A stretch of 64,000 nt of DNA from assembly GCA_902825875.1 (NCBI GenBank), contig CADECP010000001.1:1-64000 (forward strand), written 5' to 3'. The position numbers were made by a program, and so were the translations under genes. Positions 18,201 to 26,503 of this stretch are shown here, in pieces. The notes beneath the pieces were generated by a model. The model did not search any database and was not told the DNA's origin. It saw only the letters and a program-made list of their open reading frames with translations. Position 1 is the stretch's first letter. Every line of letters begins with the position of its first letter. The DNA is from an uncultured Acidobacteriota bacterium. Lineage in GTDB: Bacteria; Acidobacteriota; Blastocatellia; RBC074.

Positions 18201-20771
18201 TTTTTCGAAGTCAACGACGGCTATGTTGATTCGATGAGCACTTTGCTGGGCGCTCCGGTTCCTGACAATCAAACGGTAGTTCCGGGCGACGGAGTTGATT
18301 TGGTCACGCCAGACCTGACTTTGTTGCTGGATGCTCTGTTGCAGCGATATTCGTTTGTCTTCGACGGCAATGCTCAATCGCTGGATCACGCCATCATCAA
18401 CGCGGCTTTGATTGCCGCAACGTCGGCTCGCCGAGTCGAACACGCGCGCATCAATGCCGACTTCCCGGAAACTGATCGCAACGGCACGATGACGGCTCAA
18501 AGATTGGCCGATCATGATCCGCTGGTTGTTTACTTGAAGCTGCAAACCTGCACGGTGAGTTGTCCGAGCAACATTACGACAGTGGCCGACGCCGGGCAGT
18601 GCAGCGCCGTCGTCAATTTTTCGCCGACGCTTGGCGGAACTTGCGGCACAGTTGCTTGCTCACCTGCTTCCGGCACGGCGTTCAACGTAGGCACGACGAC
18701 AGTCACCTGTTCGCAGACCGGCGGCACGCCGAGTTGTTCTTTCACTGTAACTGTCACCGACAATCAAAATCCGACCATAGGAGCTTGCCCGATCAATCAA
18801 ACTGCCAATGCTGGGGCAAACTGTACAGCAGCAGTAATGTTTGCTACTCCGACTGCGACTGACAATTGCGGAGCGACGGTGACATGCGTTCCGGCTTCTG
18901 GGGCGAACTTCCCGTTGGGCGTGACCACAGTTACCTGCACGGCGACGGATGCCGCGAACAATTCTTCATCGTGCAGCTTCACGGTGACGGTCAACGACAT
19001 GGCTGCGCCAACCATAGGAGCCTGCCCAAGCAGTCAAACGGCCAGCGCCGGAGCGAATTGCACTGCGACGGTGACGTTCAGTACGCCAACCGCAAACGAT
19101 AATTGCACGGCGAACCCGACAGTTACCTGTTTACCTGCGTCCGGTTCGAGCTTCGCGCTGGGCGTTACGACAGTGACGTGTACAGCGACGGATGCAGCGA
19201 ATAATTCTTCATCGTGCAGCTTCACTGTGACGGTCAACGACACGACTCCGCCGACGATTTCCTGCCCAGGAAATCAAGCTGCCGGTTCTTCGGGCGGAGC
19301 AGTGACGGTTAGTTACCCTGCGCCGACGGCTATGGATAATTGCACGGCAACTCCGACCGTGACTTGCAATCCGGCTTCGGGATCGAGCTTCCCGGTTGGA
19401 GTGACGACGGTTTCCTGCACGGCGCGCGACGCCGCGAATAATCCATCACAGGCTTGCAGTTTCACCGTGACGGTGACGGTCAACCAATTCACGCCGGCGC
19501 CAACCGTTTCGTTGACTGATCCTTTGGTTTGCACAGGACCCGGCAATCGAGTGAATGGTTCGTTTGCTGTGACCAACACCAGTCAGGTTTTGCAAACCGG
19601 CACGATCACTGTGGCCTTGCCCGCGGGATTGGTCGGATTGCCGAACACTTGCATGGCGAATGTCGGCACTTGCACGGTGACGGCAAATTCGGTGGTGTGG
19701 AATGGAACCCTGACGGCTGGGCAAACTATCACTGCCAACTATCAGGCTCAGATTGGCGATCAGGTGTTGAATGGAGCGCAGCTTTGCGCTCAAACGACGG
19801 CGGTGTTCGGGCAGAACACGGCTACGGTTCCGGCTTGTTTGACAGCGACTTGCCCGGCAGTTGGCCCCGGATCGTTGCCGTCTGCGCTTTCTCCTGTCAG
19901 CGATCAAAAATCCGGTTCGGTGTTGATTTACAACGTCTATACGTCCAGCACTGATCCGACAAAACAGAACACTAGAATCAATCTGACGAACACGCATCCG
20001 TCCAGAGAAATTCAGGTGCATTTGTACTTCGTCGCCGAAGGCTGTTCGGTGGCTGACAGCTATGTTTGCTTGACGCCGAATCAAACGACCAGCTTCATCA
20101 CGTCCGACTTTGATCCGGGAACCACCGGCTACATTGTGGCGGTGGCGACGAATCAGATTGGCTGCCCGATCAATTTCAACTATTTGATCGGCGATGAGTA
20201 CGTGAAATTCTCCAGCGGACACGCTGCGAATTTGGGAGCGGAAGCGATTTCGGCGATTGCTGGCGGACTGACCGCTTGCGATCAGAATTCCGTGATTGCC
20301 ACGTTGAATTTCGACGGCGTCAGTTACAACCAATTGCCGCGAGCGCTGGCTGCTTCAAACATCGCTTCCAGAGCAGACGGCAATGACACGATGTTGATCG
20401 TCAATCGCATCGGAGGAAATCTGGGAATTGGCGCTGCAACACTCGGAACGTTGTTCGGTATCTTTTACGACGATTCTGAAAACGGCGTCAGTTTCACCGT
20501 CACCGGAAGTTGCCAATTGCGAGGAAGCCTGTCGAACAATTTCCCGCGAACGACTCCGCGATTCGAACAACTGGTTCCGGCTGGCCGATCAGGTTGGTTG
20601 AGGCTCTATCGCCAGGAAACAGACATCGCCATGTTGGGAGCGACGATTAACTTCAATCCCAATTCCAGCAGTTCGATTGGCGCATTCAATCAGGGGCATA
20701 ATCTGCACAAACTGACTTTGTCGAGCGCGGGCAGTTATGTCATTCCTGTGTTTCCGCCACCGGGCTGTTAG
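15234..20771 (+). CDS. Giant secreted multidomain nuclease-like protein (LTD, Calx-beta, EEP, HYR)
   Basis: 1845 residues from the ATG at 15234 (GAGG upstream). A hydrophobic segment FFVSVLFACLMLGGVGL near residue 40 acts as signal peptide or anchor. Domains in order: lamin-tail-like (VIINELDADQTGTDAAEFVELYD, ~85-205); two Calx-beta repeats (~270-497); an OB-like ExeM-type region (~500-626); an endonuclease/exonuclease/phosphatase domain (~767-1100) with ASYNLERF, VGDFNFFE, SLDHAIIN and ADHDPLVVYL; three to four HYR domains (~1106-1419); and a C-terminal module (~1419-1845) shared with the protease at 21295. ExeM-type proteins degrade extracellular DNA. The EEP catalytic Asn, Asp and His all appear present. 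Likely role: extracellular nuclease for nutrient DNA or biofilm. It has its own terminator. Confidence 0.8.
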   Translation: MLLSKFLKHRNASSTFFSLRQLTAKRRLFFVSVLFACLMLGGVGLRSILSARADNQAKQAKSKLSSLLAAKALNKAKTGRAAGLNVIINELDADQTGTDAAEFVELYDGGSGNNPLTGLVLVFYNGSNDQSYLAIDLTGSTNASGYYTVGNTAVTGVDQTFSNDTLQNGQDAVALYFGSASSFPNGTAVTTANLVDAIVYDTADADDPVLLTLLNAGQPQVDENATPNGGSGTTNSNQRCPNGSGGERNTSTYTQRAPTPDGANTCGAVTPNLSINDVTMNEGNAGTTTFAFTVSLSAPAGAGGVTFDIATANNTATTADNDYVLNSLTGQTIAAGNSTYTFNVTVNGDVAVEPTETFFVNVTNVTGATVTDGQGQGTITNDDSPNLSINDVTMNEGNAGTTTFAFTVSLSQPAGAGGVTFDITTQDNSATTGNNDYVLNSLTGQTIPAGSSTYAFNVTVNGDTTPEPNESFFVNVTNVTGAGVTDAQGVGNITNDDYTPIHDIQGPGASSPVVGASVTTRGIVTGVKSNGFFIQEPDANVDANPATSEGIFVFTSSAPPAAAVIGALVQVAGTVVEFVPSADPQQPPLTELSSPTVTQLSTGNPLPAAIPLTATFPDPTGTFDQLERVEGMRVSMASMTVGGPTLGNVNEPNATATSTGVFFGTVTGVARAFREAGIQHPDVPPSGTIPPIPRFDTNPEVIRVDSDGQTGGTAINVSTTAVVTGLIGPLDYGFRHYTILPDPASPPMVAGGMTPTAVASPMSDEVTIASYNLERFFDDVNDPGIGEPVLTTTAFNNRLAKASLGIRDFLKTPDIVGIVEIENLSTLQALAAKINADAVANSQPNPLYVAFLVEGNDVGGIDVGFLVKTAIVTGSTPRVTVNSVVQELDASLFTNPDTSTETLHDRPPLRLDATVNFASGASFPVQVIVNHLRSLNGVDDNGAGSNGWATDGDRVRAKRLAQVVDLANLVQTRQTNNPNERIVLVGDFNFFEVNDGYVDSMSTLLGAPVPDNQTVVPGDGVDLVTPDLTLLLDALLQRYSFVFDGNAQSLDHAIINAALIAATSARRVEHARINADFPETDRNGTMTAQRLADHDPLVVYLKLQTCTVSCPSNITTVADAGQCSAVVNFSPTLGGTCGTVACSPASGTAFNVGTTTVTCSQTGGTPSCSFTVTVTDNQNPTIGACPINQTANAGANCTAAVMFATPTATDNCGATVTCVPASGANFPLGVTTVTCTATDAANNSSSCSFTVTVNDMAAPTIGACPSSQTASAGANCTATVTFSTPTANDNCTANPTVTCLPASGSSFALGVTTVTCTATDAANNSSSCSFTVTVNDTTPPTISCPGNQAAGSSGGAVTVSYPAPTAMDNCTATPTVTCNPASGSSFPVGVTTVSCTARDAANNPSQACSFTVTVTVNQFTPAPTVSLTDPLVCTGPGNRVNGSFAVTNTSQVLQTGTITVALPAGLVGLPNTCMANVGTCTVTANSVVWNGTLTAGQTITANYQAQIGDQVLNGAQLCAQTTAVFGQNTATVPACLTATCPAVGPGSLPSALSPVSDQKSGSVLIYNVYTSSTDPTKQNTRINLTNTHPSREIQVHLYFVAEGCSVADSYVCLTPNQTTSFITSDFDPGTTGYIVAVATNQIGCPINFNYLIGDEYVKFSSGHAANLGAEAISAIAGGLTACDQNSVIATLNFDGVSYNQLPRALAASNIASRADGNDTMLIVNRIGGNLGIGAATLGTLFGIFYDDSENGVSFTVTGSCQLRGSLSNNFPRTTPRFEQLVPAGRSGWLRLYRQETDIAMLGATINFNPNSSSSIGAFNQGHNLHKLTLSSAGSYVIPVFPPPGC
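16043..16722 (+). repeat. Two tandem Calx-beta-coding direct repeats
   Basis: Two units of about 339 bp each encode NLSINDVTMNEGNAGTTTFA and related text. Long stretches are nearly identical at the DNA level (for example around 16070-16150 versus 16410-16490), indicating recent duplication or gene conversion inside the secreted nuclease gene. Confidence 0.85.
18763..19490 (+). repeat. Tandem HYR-domain-coding repeats
   Basis: Three units of roughly 240 bp follow a more divergent first one (from about 18550). Each has a C-P-x-x-Q start, a CTATPTVTC-like centre and an end reading CTATDAANNSSSCSFTVTVND. The second and third are closely similar in DNA. HYR domains are immunoglobulin-like adhesion spacers. 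Confidence 0.8.
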
Positions 20772-20792
20772 GCATAACGAGAAACCATAAAG

Positions 20793-20848
20793 GGCATGGC
20801 AATTTGAATCGGTATTCACCGCAATCCCGAATTGCCATGCTTTTTTTT
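20793..20848 (+). terminator. Terminator of the secreted nuclease gene
   Basis: GCATGGCAATT (20794-20804) pairs with AATTGCCATGC (20830-20840), followed immediately by a run of T residues. It is 22 bp after the stop codon. Confidence 0.9.
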
Positions 20849-21294
20849 CCGTTTACACCGAACTGACGGAGGCAAATTTCGCGTTAATACCTGTCCAAGT
20901 ATTGACGCTTTAATTTGCGTACATTAGACTCCGCCGCGCTGGTGAAAGCTTCTCCTCATATTTGGAAATTGTCCTGTCAGAAGCTTTTAGAAAGCCGTTA
21001 AAGTGTGGCTTTTTTACTGGCAACCCTTTCAACTTCTAAGCGGTAAAGAAAAACAATTAGTTGATAACGACGACTGGTTCACTGGGAACGCTTGAAGATT
21101 TTTGGTCGCAGACGAAAATCGGTTAAGCGATTTCCAGGCTTATTGTATGCGGACTCCCAACCTTGTCCTCTTGGGAGCTTCAGTACATTTCAACCTACAA
21201 CTTTCGACTGCAAAGCGATCCGCGATTGACTATGATTTCGCTTTGACAGGATCGAATTACCCATATCGGTTTCGGTATGGTTGGAGGAATTTCA
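20849..21294 (+). other. Long upstream region of the subtilisin-like protease gene
   Basis: 446 bp without a convincing gene. It contains a candidate promoter at 20902-20930, leaving a 5' leader of about 360 bases. A small hairpin CTCCCAA/TTGGGAG lies at 21154-21177, and a short CCATA/TATGG stem at 21261-21280 just before the GGAGG. The long leader could be regulatory, but I recognise no known riboswitch class in it. Confidence 0.45.
20902..20930 (+). promoter_or_regulatory. Candidate sigma-70 promoter upstream of the protease gene
   Basis: TTGACG (20902-20907), a 17-bp spacer, then TAGACT (20925-20930). Five of six -35 bases match and spacing is optimal; the -10 matches four of six. It is about 365 bp from the start codon. 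Confidence 0.4.
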
Positions 21295-24200
21295 ATGCCG
21301 ACCTCGCACAAACTAACACGCACATTTTGGCGGAACATCGGTTTGATGATGTTGATGATTGCCGCCTTGTTGCTTCCCACATTGAAGTGGGGAGGCTTGC
21401 TGGAAGCTTCGGAGTTAAAAAACAATGTTTCCGCTCCGTGGAAAGCAGCCAGCCAACCACGTACGCCTGAGTATTTCAGCCGCGGCGCACTACACAAAAT
21501 TCAGGTTTCCGATCCGGCAGCCGTCAGCGAACTGGAAAGCCAGGGAGCAAGACTGTTGGCCGATTACGGCAGCTATAAACTATTTGAAACCGATGCAACG
21601 ATTGCTCGCAATCTTCACGACCAGAATCGTGGCGAATTGAATGATATGAGCAATTTGATTCTGCTCAATGCCGGAATCATTGATACATCCAGAGCGGAAG
21701 TGCAGGCGCTTCGTCGCAACCTGACCAAAGGCGGCGCGAAATCCACCGGCATGCGAATGGTGCAATTTGTCGGCCCGGTCAAACCGGAATGGCACGACGC
21801 CCTGTCGAAAACCGGAGTTCGCATTGTTACTTATATTCCAAACAACGCTTATCTGGTTTATGGCGACGGCTCTGCACTGGCGAATTTGCGCCAATGGGCA
21901 GAAGGCGCGGATTTTGTGCAATGGGATGGCGAATACACTGCCGAACATCGCATTGATCCGGAATTTTATGCGGATAAACGCAAGGCTCAGGCCGACGCAG
22001 CCAAGGGCGTGTTTGCCAGAGCTGGCGTTGTGCAAAATCAGGATTTCGATCACCTCATTTTGCAGATGGTCGTTGATTCCACCACCAACCAGAACACTCT
22101 AAATTCGATTCGGTCATTGCTTGGCGCCGGTTCAATCGTTCGCAACACCACGGATTTGGGGTATGTGAACGTTGTGGCCAAGTTGCCAGCAGGTGTTACT
22201 GCCGATTCCGCAGCCAAGAATCTGGCTGCTCGTTCGGACGTGGTTTCTATCCAACCGTACAAGATTCCCGTCAAGATGGATGAACGGCAGAACCAAATCA
22301 TCTCTGGCAATCTGACCGGAAATGTTCCGAACACTGGCGATTATCTGGCTTATCTGGCGGCCAACGGTTTCACCCAGGCTCAATTCAATTCGTCGAATTT
22401 TGCGGTCAACGTTTCCGATAGCGGCGTGGACGATGCGACGACTTCTCCAAACCATTTTGGACTTTACACCAGCGGCGACCTGACGATGGCCAGCCGCGTC
22501 ATTTACAACCGTTTGCTGGGAACTCCAAACGGCGGCAGCACGCTGCAAGGCTGCGACGGTCACGGAACCATCAACGCTCACATCGTCGCCGGATTTGTTC
22601 CGACAGGTACTGTCAGCGGAATCAATTACGCCGCATTCCCGCACGCAGATGCTTCTGGATTCCGCTACGGACTTGGCGTCGCGCCGTTCGTCAAAGTCGG
22701 CTCTTCGGTCATTTTCGATCCGGGCACTTTCACCGGCCCGGATTACGAAGACCTGGAATCGCAAGCGTATAACGACGGAGCGCGCATTTCGACCAACAGT
22801 TGGGGCGCGGCAGTTGGTGGCGCTTATAATTCTGACTCGCAACGTTACGACGCCTTGGTGCGCGATTCGCAACCGGCGGGATCAACCTTTGCAGTTGCCG
22901 GAAACCAGGAAAACGTCATCCTGTTTGCGGCTGGCAACAGCGGTTCGGGAGCCAATACGGTTGGTTCGCCCGGAACCGGCAAAAACGTCATCACGGTTGG
23001 CGCGGCTGAAAACGTGCATCCGTTTGGCGGAGCAGATCAGTGCGGTACTGCCGATAGCGGAGCCGACAGCGCAAATGACATCATTGGCTTTTCCAGCCGT
23101 GGTCCAACAGATGACCAACGTGTGAAACCGGAAATCGTCGCACCAGGCACACACGTGACTGGCGGTGTTTTCCAATCAACAGCCACAGCGACCGGCAATG
23201 GTGTTGCGGCTGGATGTTTTGACGCTTCCGGTGTTTGCGCCGGTCCAGGAGCCAGCAACTTCTTCCCGGTTGGCCAACAGTTTTACACCGCTTCTTCAGG
23301 AACCAGCCACTCAACTCCGGCAGTTGCGGGAGCGGCGGCGTTGGTTCGTCAGCGATTCATCAATGGCGGTTTGTCTCCGGCCAGCCCGGCAATGACCAAA
23401 GCCATTTTGATGAATTCGGCTCGTTACATGACCGGCGTCGGAGCGAACGACAACCTGTTTTCAAACAATCAGGGAATGGGCGAAGTCAATCTGACGCAAT
23501 TTTTTGACACTCAATTGGGCACAGTTGGCACAACGCCCAGCATCGTGCGCGATCAAGTCGGCGCTGAAATGTTCACGGCTTCCGGCCAGATGCGGACGTA
23601 TGCCGGAACGGTCAACAATAACGCCAAACCCTTCCGCGTAGTTTTGGCCTGGACGGATCCTCCGGGACCGACCAGCGGCAACACCTTCATCAACAACCTC
23701 GACCTGGAAGTCACGGTCGGCGGCAACTCTTACTTGGGCAACGTGTTCACCGGCGCGAACTCCGCCACGGGCGGCACGGCAGACACTCGCAACAACAGCG
23801 AAAGTGTGTTCGTTCCCGCTGGCGTCAGCGGTTCGTTTATCGTCACTGTTAAAGGGACCAACATCGCTGGCGACGGCGTTCCGGGAGTCGGCGGTGCGCT
23901 CGATCAGGATTTTGCGCTGGTCATTTACAACGCCGATCAAACCCCAGTGGCCGTCATCGGAGCAGCCGGTTCACAACTGACTGCTGAAAGCTGTGCTCCG
24001 GGCAATGGCGTTCTGGATCCGGGCGAAACCGTTACGGTCAACTTGGGATTGCAAAACGTCGGTACGCTGAACACCACTAACTTAGTGGCCACATTGCAAG
24101 CGACTGGCGGTGTCACCAGCCCCAGTGCGGCTCAAAATTATGGTGTTTTGACGGCGGGCGGCGCGGCTGTCAATCGCTCTTTCACGTTCACTGTTGATCC

Positions 24201-26277
24201 GATGTTGGCTTGCGGTTCGACGGTGACGGCGACTCTGCAATTGCAGGATGGCGCGACCAATTTAGGAACGGTGACGTTCACTTTCCAGGTAGGCACGCTT
24301 GGGCCGCCGACCACCAGCACGTATTCCAGCGGCAACATCGCTGTTGCGATTGTTGATGTGGGAACCGTTGAAGTTCCGATTAATGTACCGGACACGGGCG
24401 TAGTGCAGGATGTCAACGCTCGCGTTCGATTGAATCATACTTTCGACGGCGACCTGATAATCAGCCTCGTTGCGCCTGACAACACAGTGATAGATTTGTC
24501 GAACAGGCGTGGCAGCAGCGGTGATAACTACGGCAATGGCGCGAACGATTGTTCGGGCACGCCGACAGTTTTTGACGACGCGGCTGCGACGGCAATTAGT
24601 GCGGGCACGGCTCCTTTTGCCGGAACCTTCCGCCCTGATGCGGCCTTGTCCGGCATGAACGGAAAGAGCGTCAACGGTATTTGGAAGCTTCGTGTGGTTG
24701 ATGCTGCGGCGCAGGATGTCGGAACCATCGGCTGTTTCTCGTTGGAAATCACTCGCGCGGTGTATGTCTGCTGCACGGCTTCGCCGACGCCGACTCCAAC
24801 GCCGACGCCGACTCCAACTCCAACGCCGACTCCAACGCCGACGCCGACGCCGACTCCAACTCCAACGCCGACTCCAACGCCGACGCCGACGCCGACTCCA
24901 ACTCCAACACCGACTCCAACGCCGACGCCGACGCCGACTCCAACTCCAACACCGACTCCAACACCGACGCCGACTCCAACACCGACGCCGCCGCTGTTTA
25001 CTCCGGCGCCGACGACCAATCTGCAAGACCCCGTGGTATGCACAGGTCCGGGCAACAAGGTCAATGGATCGTTCGGATTGACGAACACTTCAGGTGTTTC
25101 TCAAACGGGAACGGTGACGACCGCTCTGTCGCCGCAGATCGTTGGAATTTCAGGAATGTGTACGGCGAACGTTGGTTCCTGCTCGATTAACGCGACAACG
25201 GTGACTTGGACAGGAACCCTGACTGCCGGCCAAACCTTGTCGGTCAGTTATATGGCTCAAATTGCGGACAACGTTCCGACAGGCGCTCAGGCTTGCGTGA
25301 CAACCACTGCAACCTTTAATGCCGTGTCAACAACTGTCACTGCTTGCTTGACGGCGAACTGTCCGGCTCCTGGTCCGGGAGTGCTTCCCGCAAGTTCCGA
25401 AGCCAGCGACCAAAAAGCAGGTAGCGTGTTGGTGTACAACATCTACACGTCGGGTGCGACCAGCGGTAACACGCAAAACACGCGCATCAACCTGACGAAC
25501 GTTCATTCGGTCAGACCAGCTTACGTCCATTTGTTCTTTGTGGCCGAAGGCTGCGCGATTGCAGACAGTTATGTCTGTCTGACGCCTAACCAGACGACCA
25601 GCTTCCTGGCGTCCGACCTCGATCCGGGAACAACCGGTTATCTGGTTGCTGTCGCAACTGACCCGCTTGGCTGTCCGACCAGCTTCAATTACCTGATCGG
25701 TGACGAATACGTGAAATTCTCCAGCGGCCACGCGGCCAATCTGGGAGCTATCGCATTCGCTCAATTGGCAGGTGGATTGCCCTTCTGTGATGGCAATTCG
25801 GTGACGGCTCAGTTGAACTTTGACGGTGTCAGCTACAACCGGACTCCGGCGACGCTGGCATTGTCGAACGTTGGTTCACGCGCAGACGGCAACGACACTT
25901 TGTTGATCGTCAATCGCATTGGCGGCAATCTTGGCATCGGAGCGGCGACGCTCGGCACGTTGTTCGGAATTATGTACGACGATGCTGAAAACGCGCTCAG
26001 CTTCAGTGTTACAGGTGGCTGTCAGTTGCGGTCGAGCTTGAACAACAACTTCCCGCGCACGACGCCTCGTTTCGAGACGTTTATTCCTGCTGGTCGAACA
26101 GGTTGGTTGAAGATGTTCAATCAAACCGGAGCGGTCGGCATAACCGGCGCGGCGATTAACTTCAACGCGAACTCGGCGAGCAGCGCAGGAGCCTTCAACC
26201 AAGGCCACAACCTGCATCACCTGACGTTGAATTCGGGAATGAATTACGTCATCCCGATATTCCCGCCGAGCTGTTAA
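21295..26277 (+). CDS. Giant secreted subtilisin-like (S8) protease with P-domain
   Basis: 1660 residues from the ATG at 21295, which has GGAGG 7 bp upstream; an ATG 18 bp earlier lacks one. Signal peptide: [16 protein letters not shown]. After a ~330-residue prodomain-like region, the catalytic triad is readable: SDSGVDD (Asp ~375), [11 protein letters not shown] (His ~423) and SSGTSHSTP (Ser ~671), with AAGNSGSG supplying the oxyanion Asn. A CARDB/DUF11-like segment follows. A proprotein-convertase P domain lies at about 1010-1155 ([26 protein letters not shown]). Then come a Pro-Thr linker of about 34 PT units (1164-1232) and a C-terminal module (~1234-1660) closely matching that of the nuclease at 15234. 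Likely an extracellular or surface protease. Confidence 0.88.
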   Translation: MPTSHKLTRTFWRNIGLMMLMIAALLLPTLKWGGLLEASELKNNVSAPWKAASQPRTPEYFSRGALHKIQVSDPAAVSELESQGARLLADYGSYKLFETDATIARNLHDQNRGELNDMSNLILLNAGIIDTSRAEVQALRRNLTKGGAKSTGMRMVQFVGPVKPEWHDALSKTGVRIVTYIPNNAYLVYGDGSALANLRQWAEGADFVQWDGEYTAEHRIDPEFYADKRKAQADAAKGVFARAGVVQNQDFDHLILQMVVDSTTNQNTLNSIRSLLGAGSIVRNTTDLGYVNVVAKLPAGVTADSAAKNLAARSDVVSIQPYKIPVKMDERQNQIISGNLTGNVPNTGDYLAYLAANGFTQAQFNSSNFAVNVSDSGVDDATTSPNHFGLYTSGDLTMASRVIYNRLLGTPNGGSTLQGCDGHGTINAHIVAGFVPTGTVSGINYAAFPHADASGFRYGLGVAPFVKVGSSVIFDPGTFTGPDYEDLESQAYNDGARISTNSWGAAVGGAYNSDSQRYDALVRDSQPAGSTFAVAGNQENVILFAAGNSGSGANTVGSPGTGKNVITVGAAENVHPFGGADQCGTADSGADSANDIIGFSSRGPTDDQRVKPEIVAPGTHVTGGVFQSTATATGNGVAAGCFDASGVCAGPGASNFFPVGQQFYTASSGTSHSTPAVAGAAALVRQRFINGGLSPASPAMTKAILMNSARYMTGVGANDNLFSNNQGMGEVNLTQFFDTQLGTVGTTPSIVRDQVGAEMFTASGQMRTYAGTVNNNAKPFRVVLAWTDPPGPTSGNTFINNLDLEVTVGGNSYLGNVFTGANSATGGTADTRNNSESVFVPAGVSGSFIVTVKGTNIAGDGVPGVGGALDQDFALVIYNADQTPVAVIGAAGSQLTAESCAPGNGVLDPGETVTVNLGLQNVGTLNTTNLVATLQATGGVTSPSAAQNYGVLTAGGAAVNRSFTFTVDPMLACGSTVTATLQLQDGATNLGTVTFTFQVGTLGPPTTSTYSSGNIAVAIVDVGTVEVPINVPDTGVVQDVNARVRLNHTFDGDLIISLVAPDNTVIDLSNRRGSSGDNYGNGANDCSGTPTVFDDAAATAISAGTAPFAGTFRPDAALSGMNGKSVNGIWKLRVVDAAAQDVGTIGCFSLEITRAVYVCCTASPTPTPTPTPTPTPTPTPTPTPTPTPTPTPTPTPTPTPTPTPTPTPTPTPTPTPTPTPTPTPTPTPTPTPPLFTPAPTTNLQDPVVCTGPGNKVNGSFGLTNTSGVSQTGTVTTALSPQIVGISGMCTANVGSCSINATTVTWTGTLTAGQTLSVSYMAQIADNVPTGAQACVTTTATFNAVSTTVTACLTANCPAPGPGVLPASSEASDQKAGSVLVYNIYTSGATSGNTQNTRINLTNVHSVRPAYVHLFFVAEGCAIADSYVCLTPNQTTSFLASDLDPGTTGYLVAVATDPLGCPTSFNYLIGDEYVKFSSGHAANLGAIAFAQLAGGLPFCDGNSVTAQLNFDGVSYNRTPATLALSNVGSRADGNDTLLIVNRIGGNLGIGAATLGTLFGIMYDDAENALSFSVTGGCQLRSSLNNNFPRTTPRFETFIPAGRTGWLKMFNQTGAVGITGAAINFNANSASSAGAFNQGHNLHHLTLNSGMNYVIPIFPPSC
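24784..24990 (+). repeat. Pro-Thr hexanucleotide minisatellite
   Basis: About 34 copies of a CCNACN hexamer (CCGACG, CCAACG, CCGACT, CCAACT, CCAACA) encode an uninterrupted (PT)n linker. Higher-order blocks recur, so the array has grown by unequal exchange of multi-hexamer units. It joins the P domain to the shared C-terminal module and is expected to vary in length. Confidence 0.95.
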
Positions 26278-26324
26278 CCCGCATCGTTAAAGACGCAATT
26301 GGTTTCGTCTTTACGATCAATTTC

Positions 26325-26372
26325 AAAATGCCGAGCCGAATTGAATTTCAACCGGCTCGGCATTTTCTTTTA
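26325..26372 (+). terminator. Terminator of the protease gene
   Basis: AAAATGCCGAGCCG (26325-26338) pairs perfectly over 14 bp with CGGCTCGGCATTTT (26353-26366), followed by CTTTTAT. A weaker hairpin (26285-26315) precedes it. Confidence 0.9.
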
Positions 26373-26398
26373 TCGAAAAAAGCAGCCAAGTGCAGGGC

Positions 26399-26426
26399 TG
26401 TACAATCGCATTTGGCATGCTATGAT
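26399..26426 (+). promoter_or_regulatory. Possible extended -10 promoter for korA
   Basis: TGTACA (26399-26404), 16 bp, then TATGAT (26421-26426) preceded by TGC, an extended -10 form. It lies between the protease terminator and korA. The -35 is weak, so this is tentative. Confidence 0.35.
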
Positions 26427-26503
26427 TCGCGTGGTCGTCATTGGCTTTACCAATTGCGCGCCCCAATCCTTCTTAAAATTCTTCACGGAGTTTGTTATCT
26501 AAA

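Noticed and set aside
20849-21294. Riboswitch (for example c-di-GMP) in the protease leader
   Set aside because: I looked for known core motifs and found none; only small hairpins are visible.
24262-25088. Minus-strand Arg/Ser-rich and Gly/Val-repeat frames opposite the protease gene
   Set aside because: They are shadows of the (PT)n minisatellite and lack start signals or domains.
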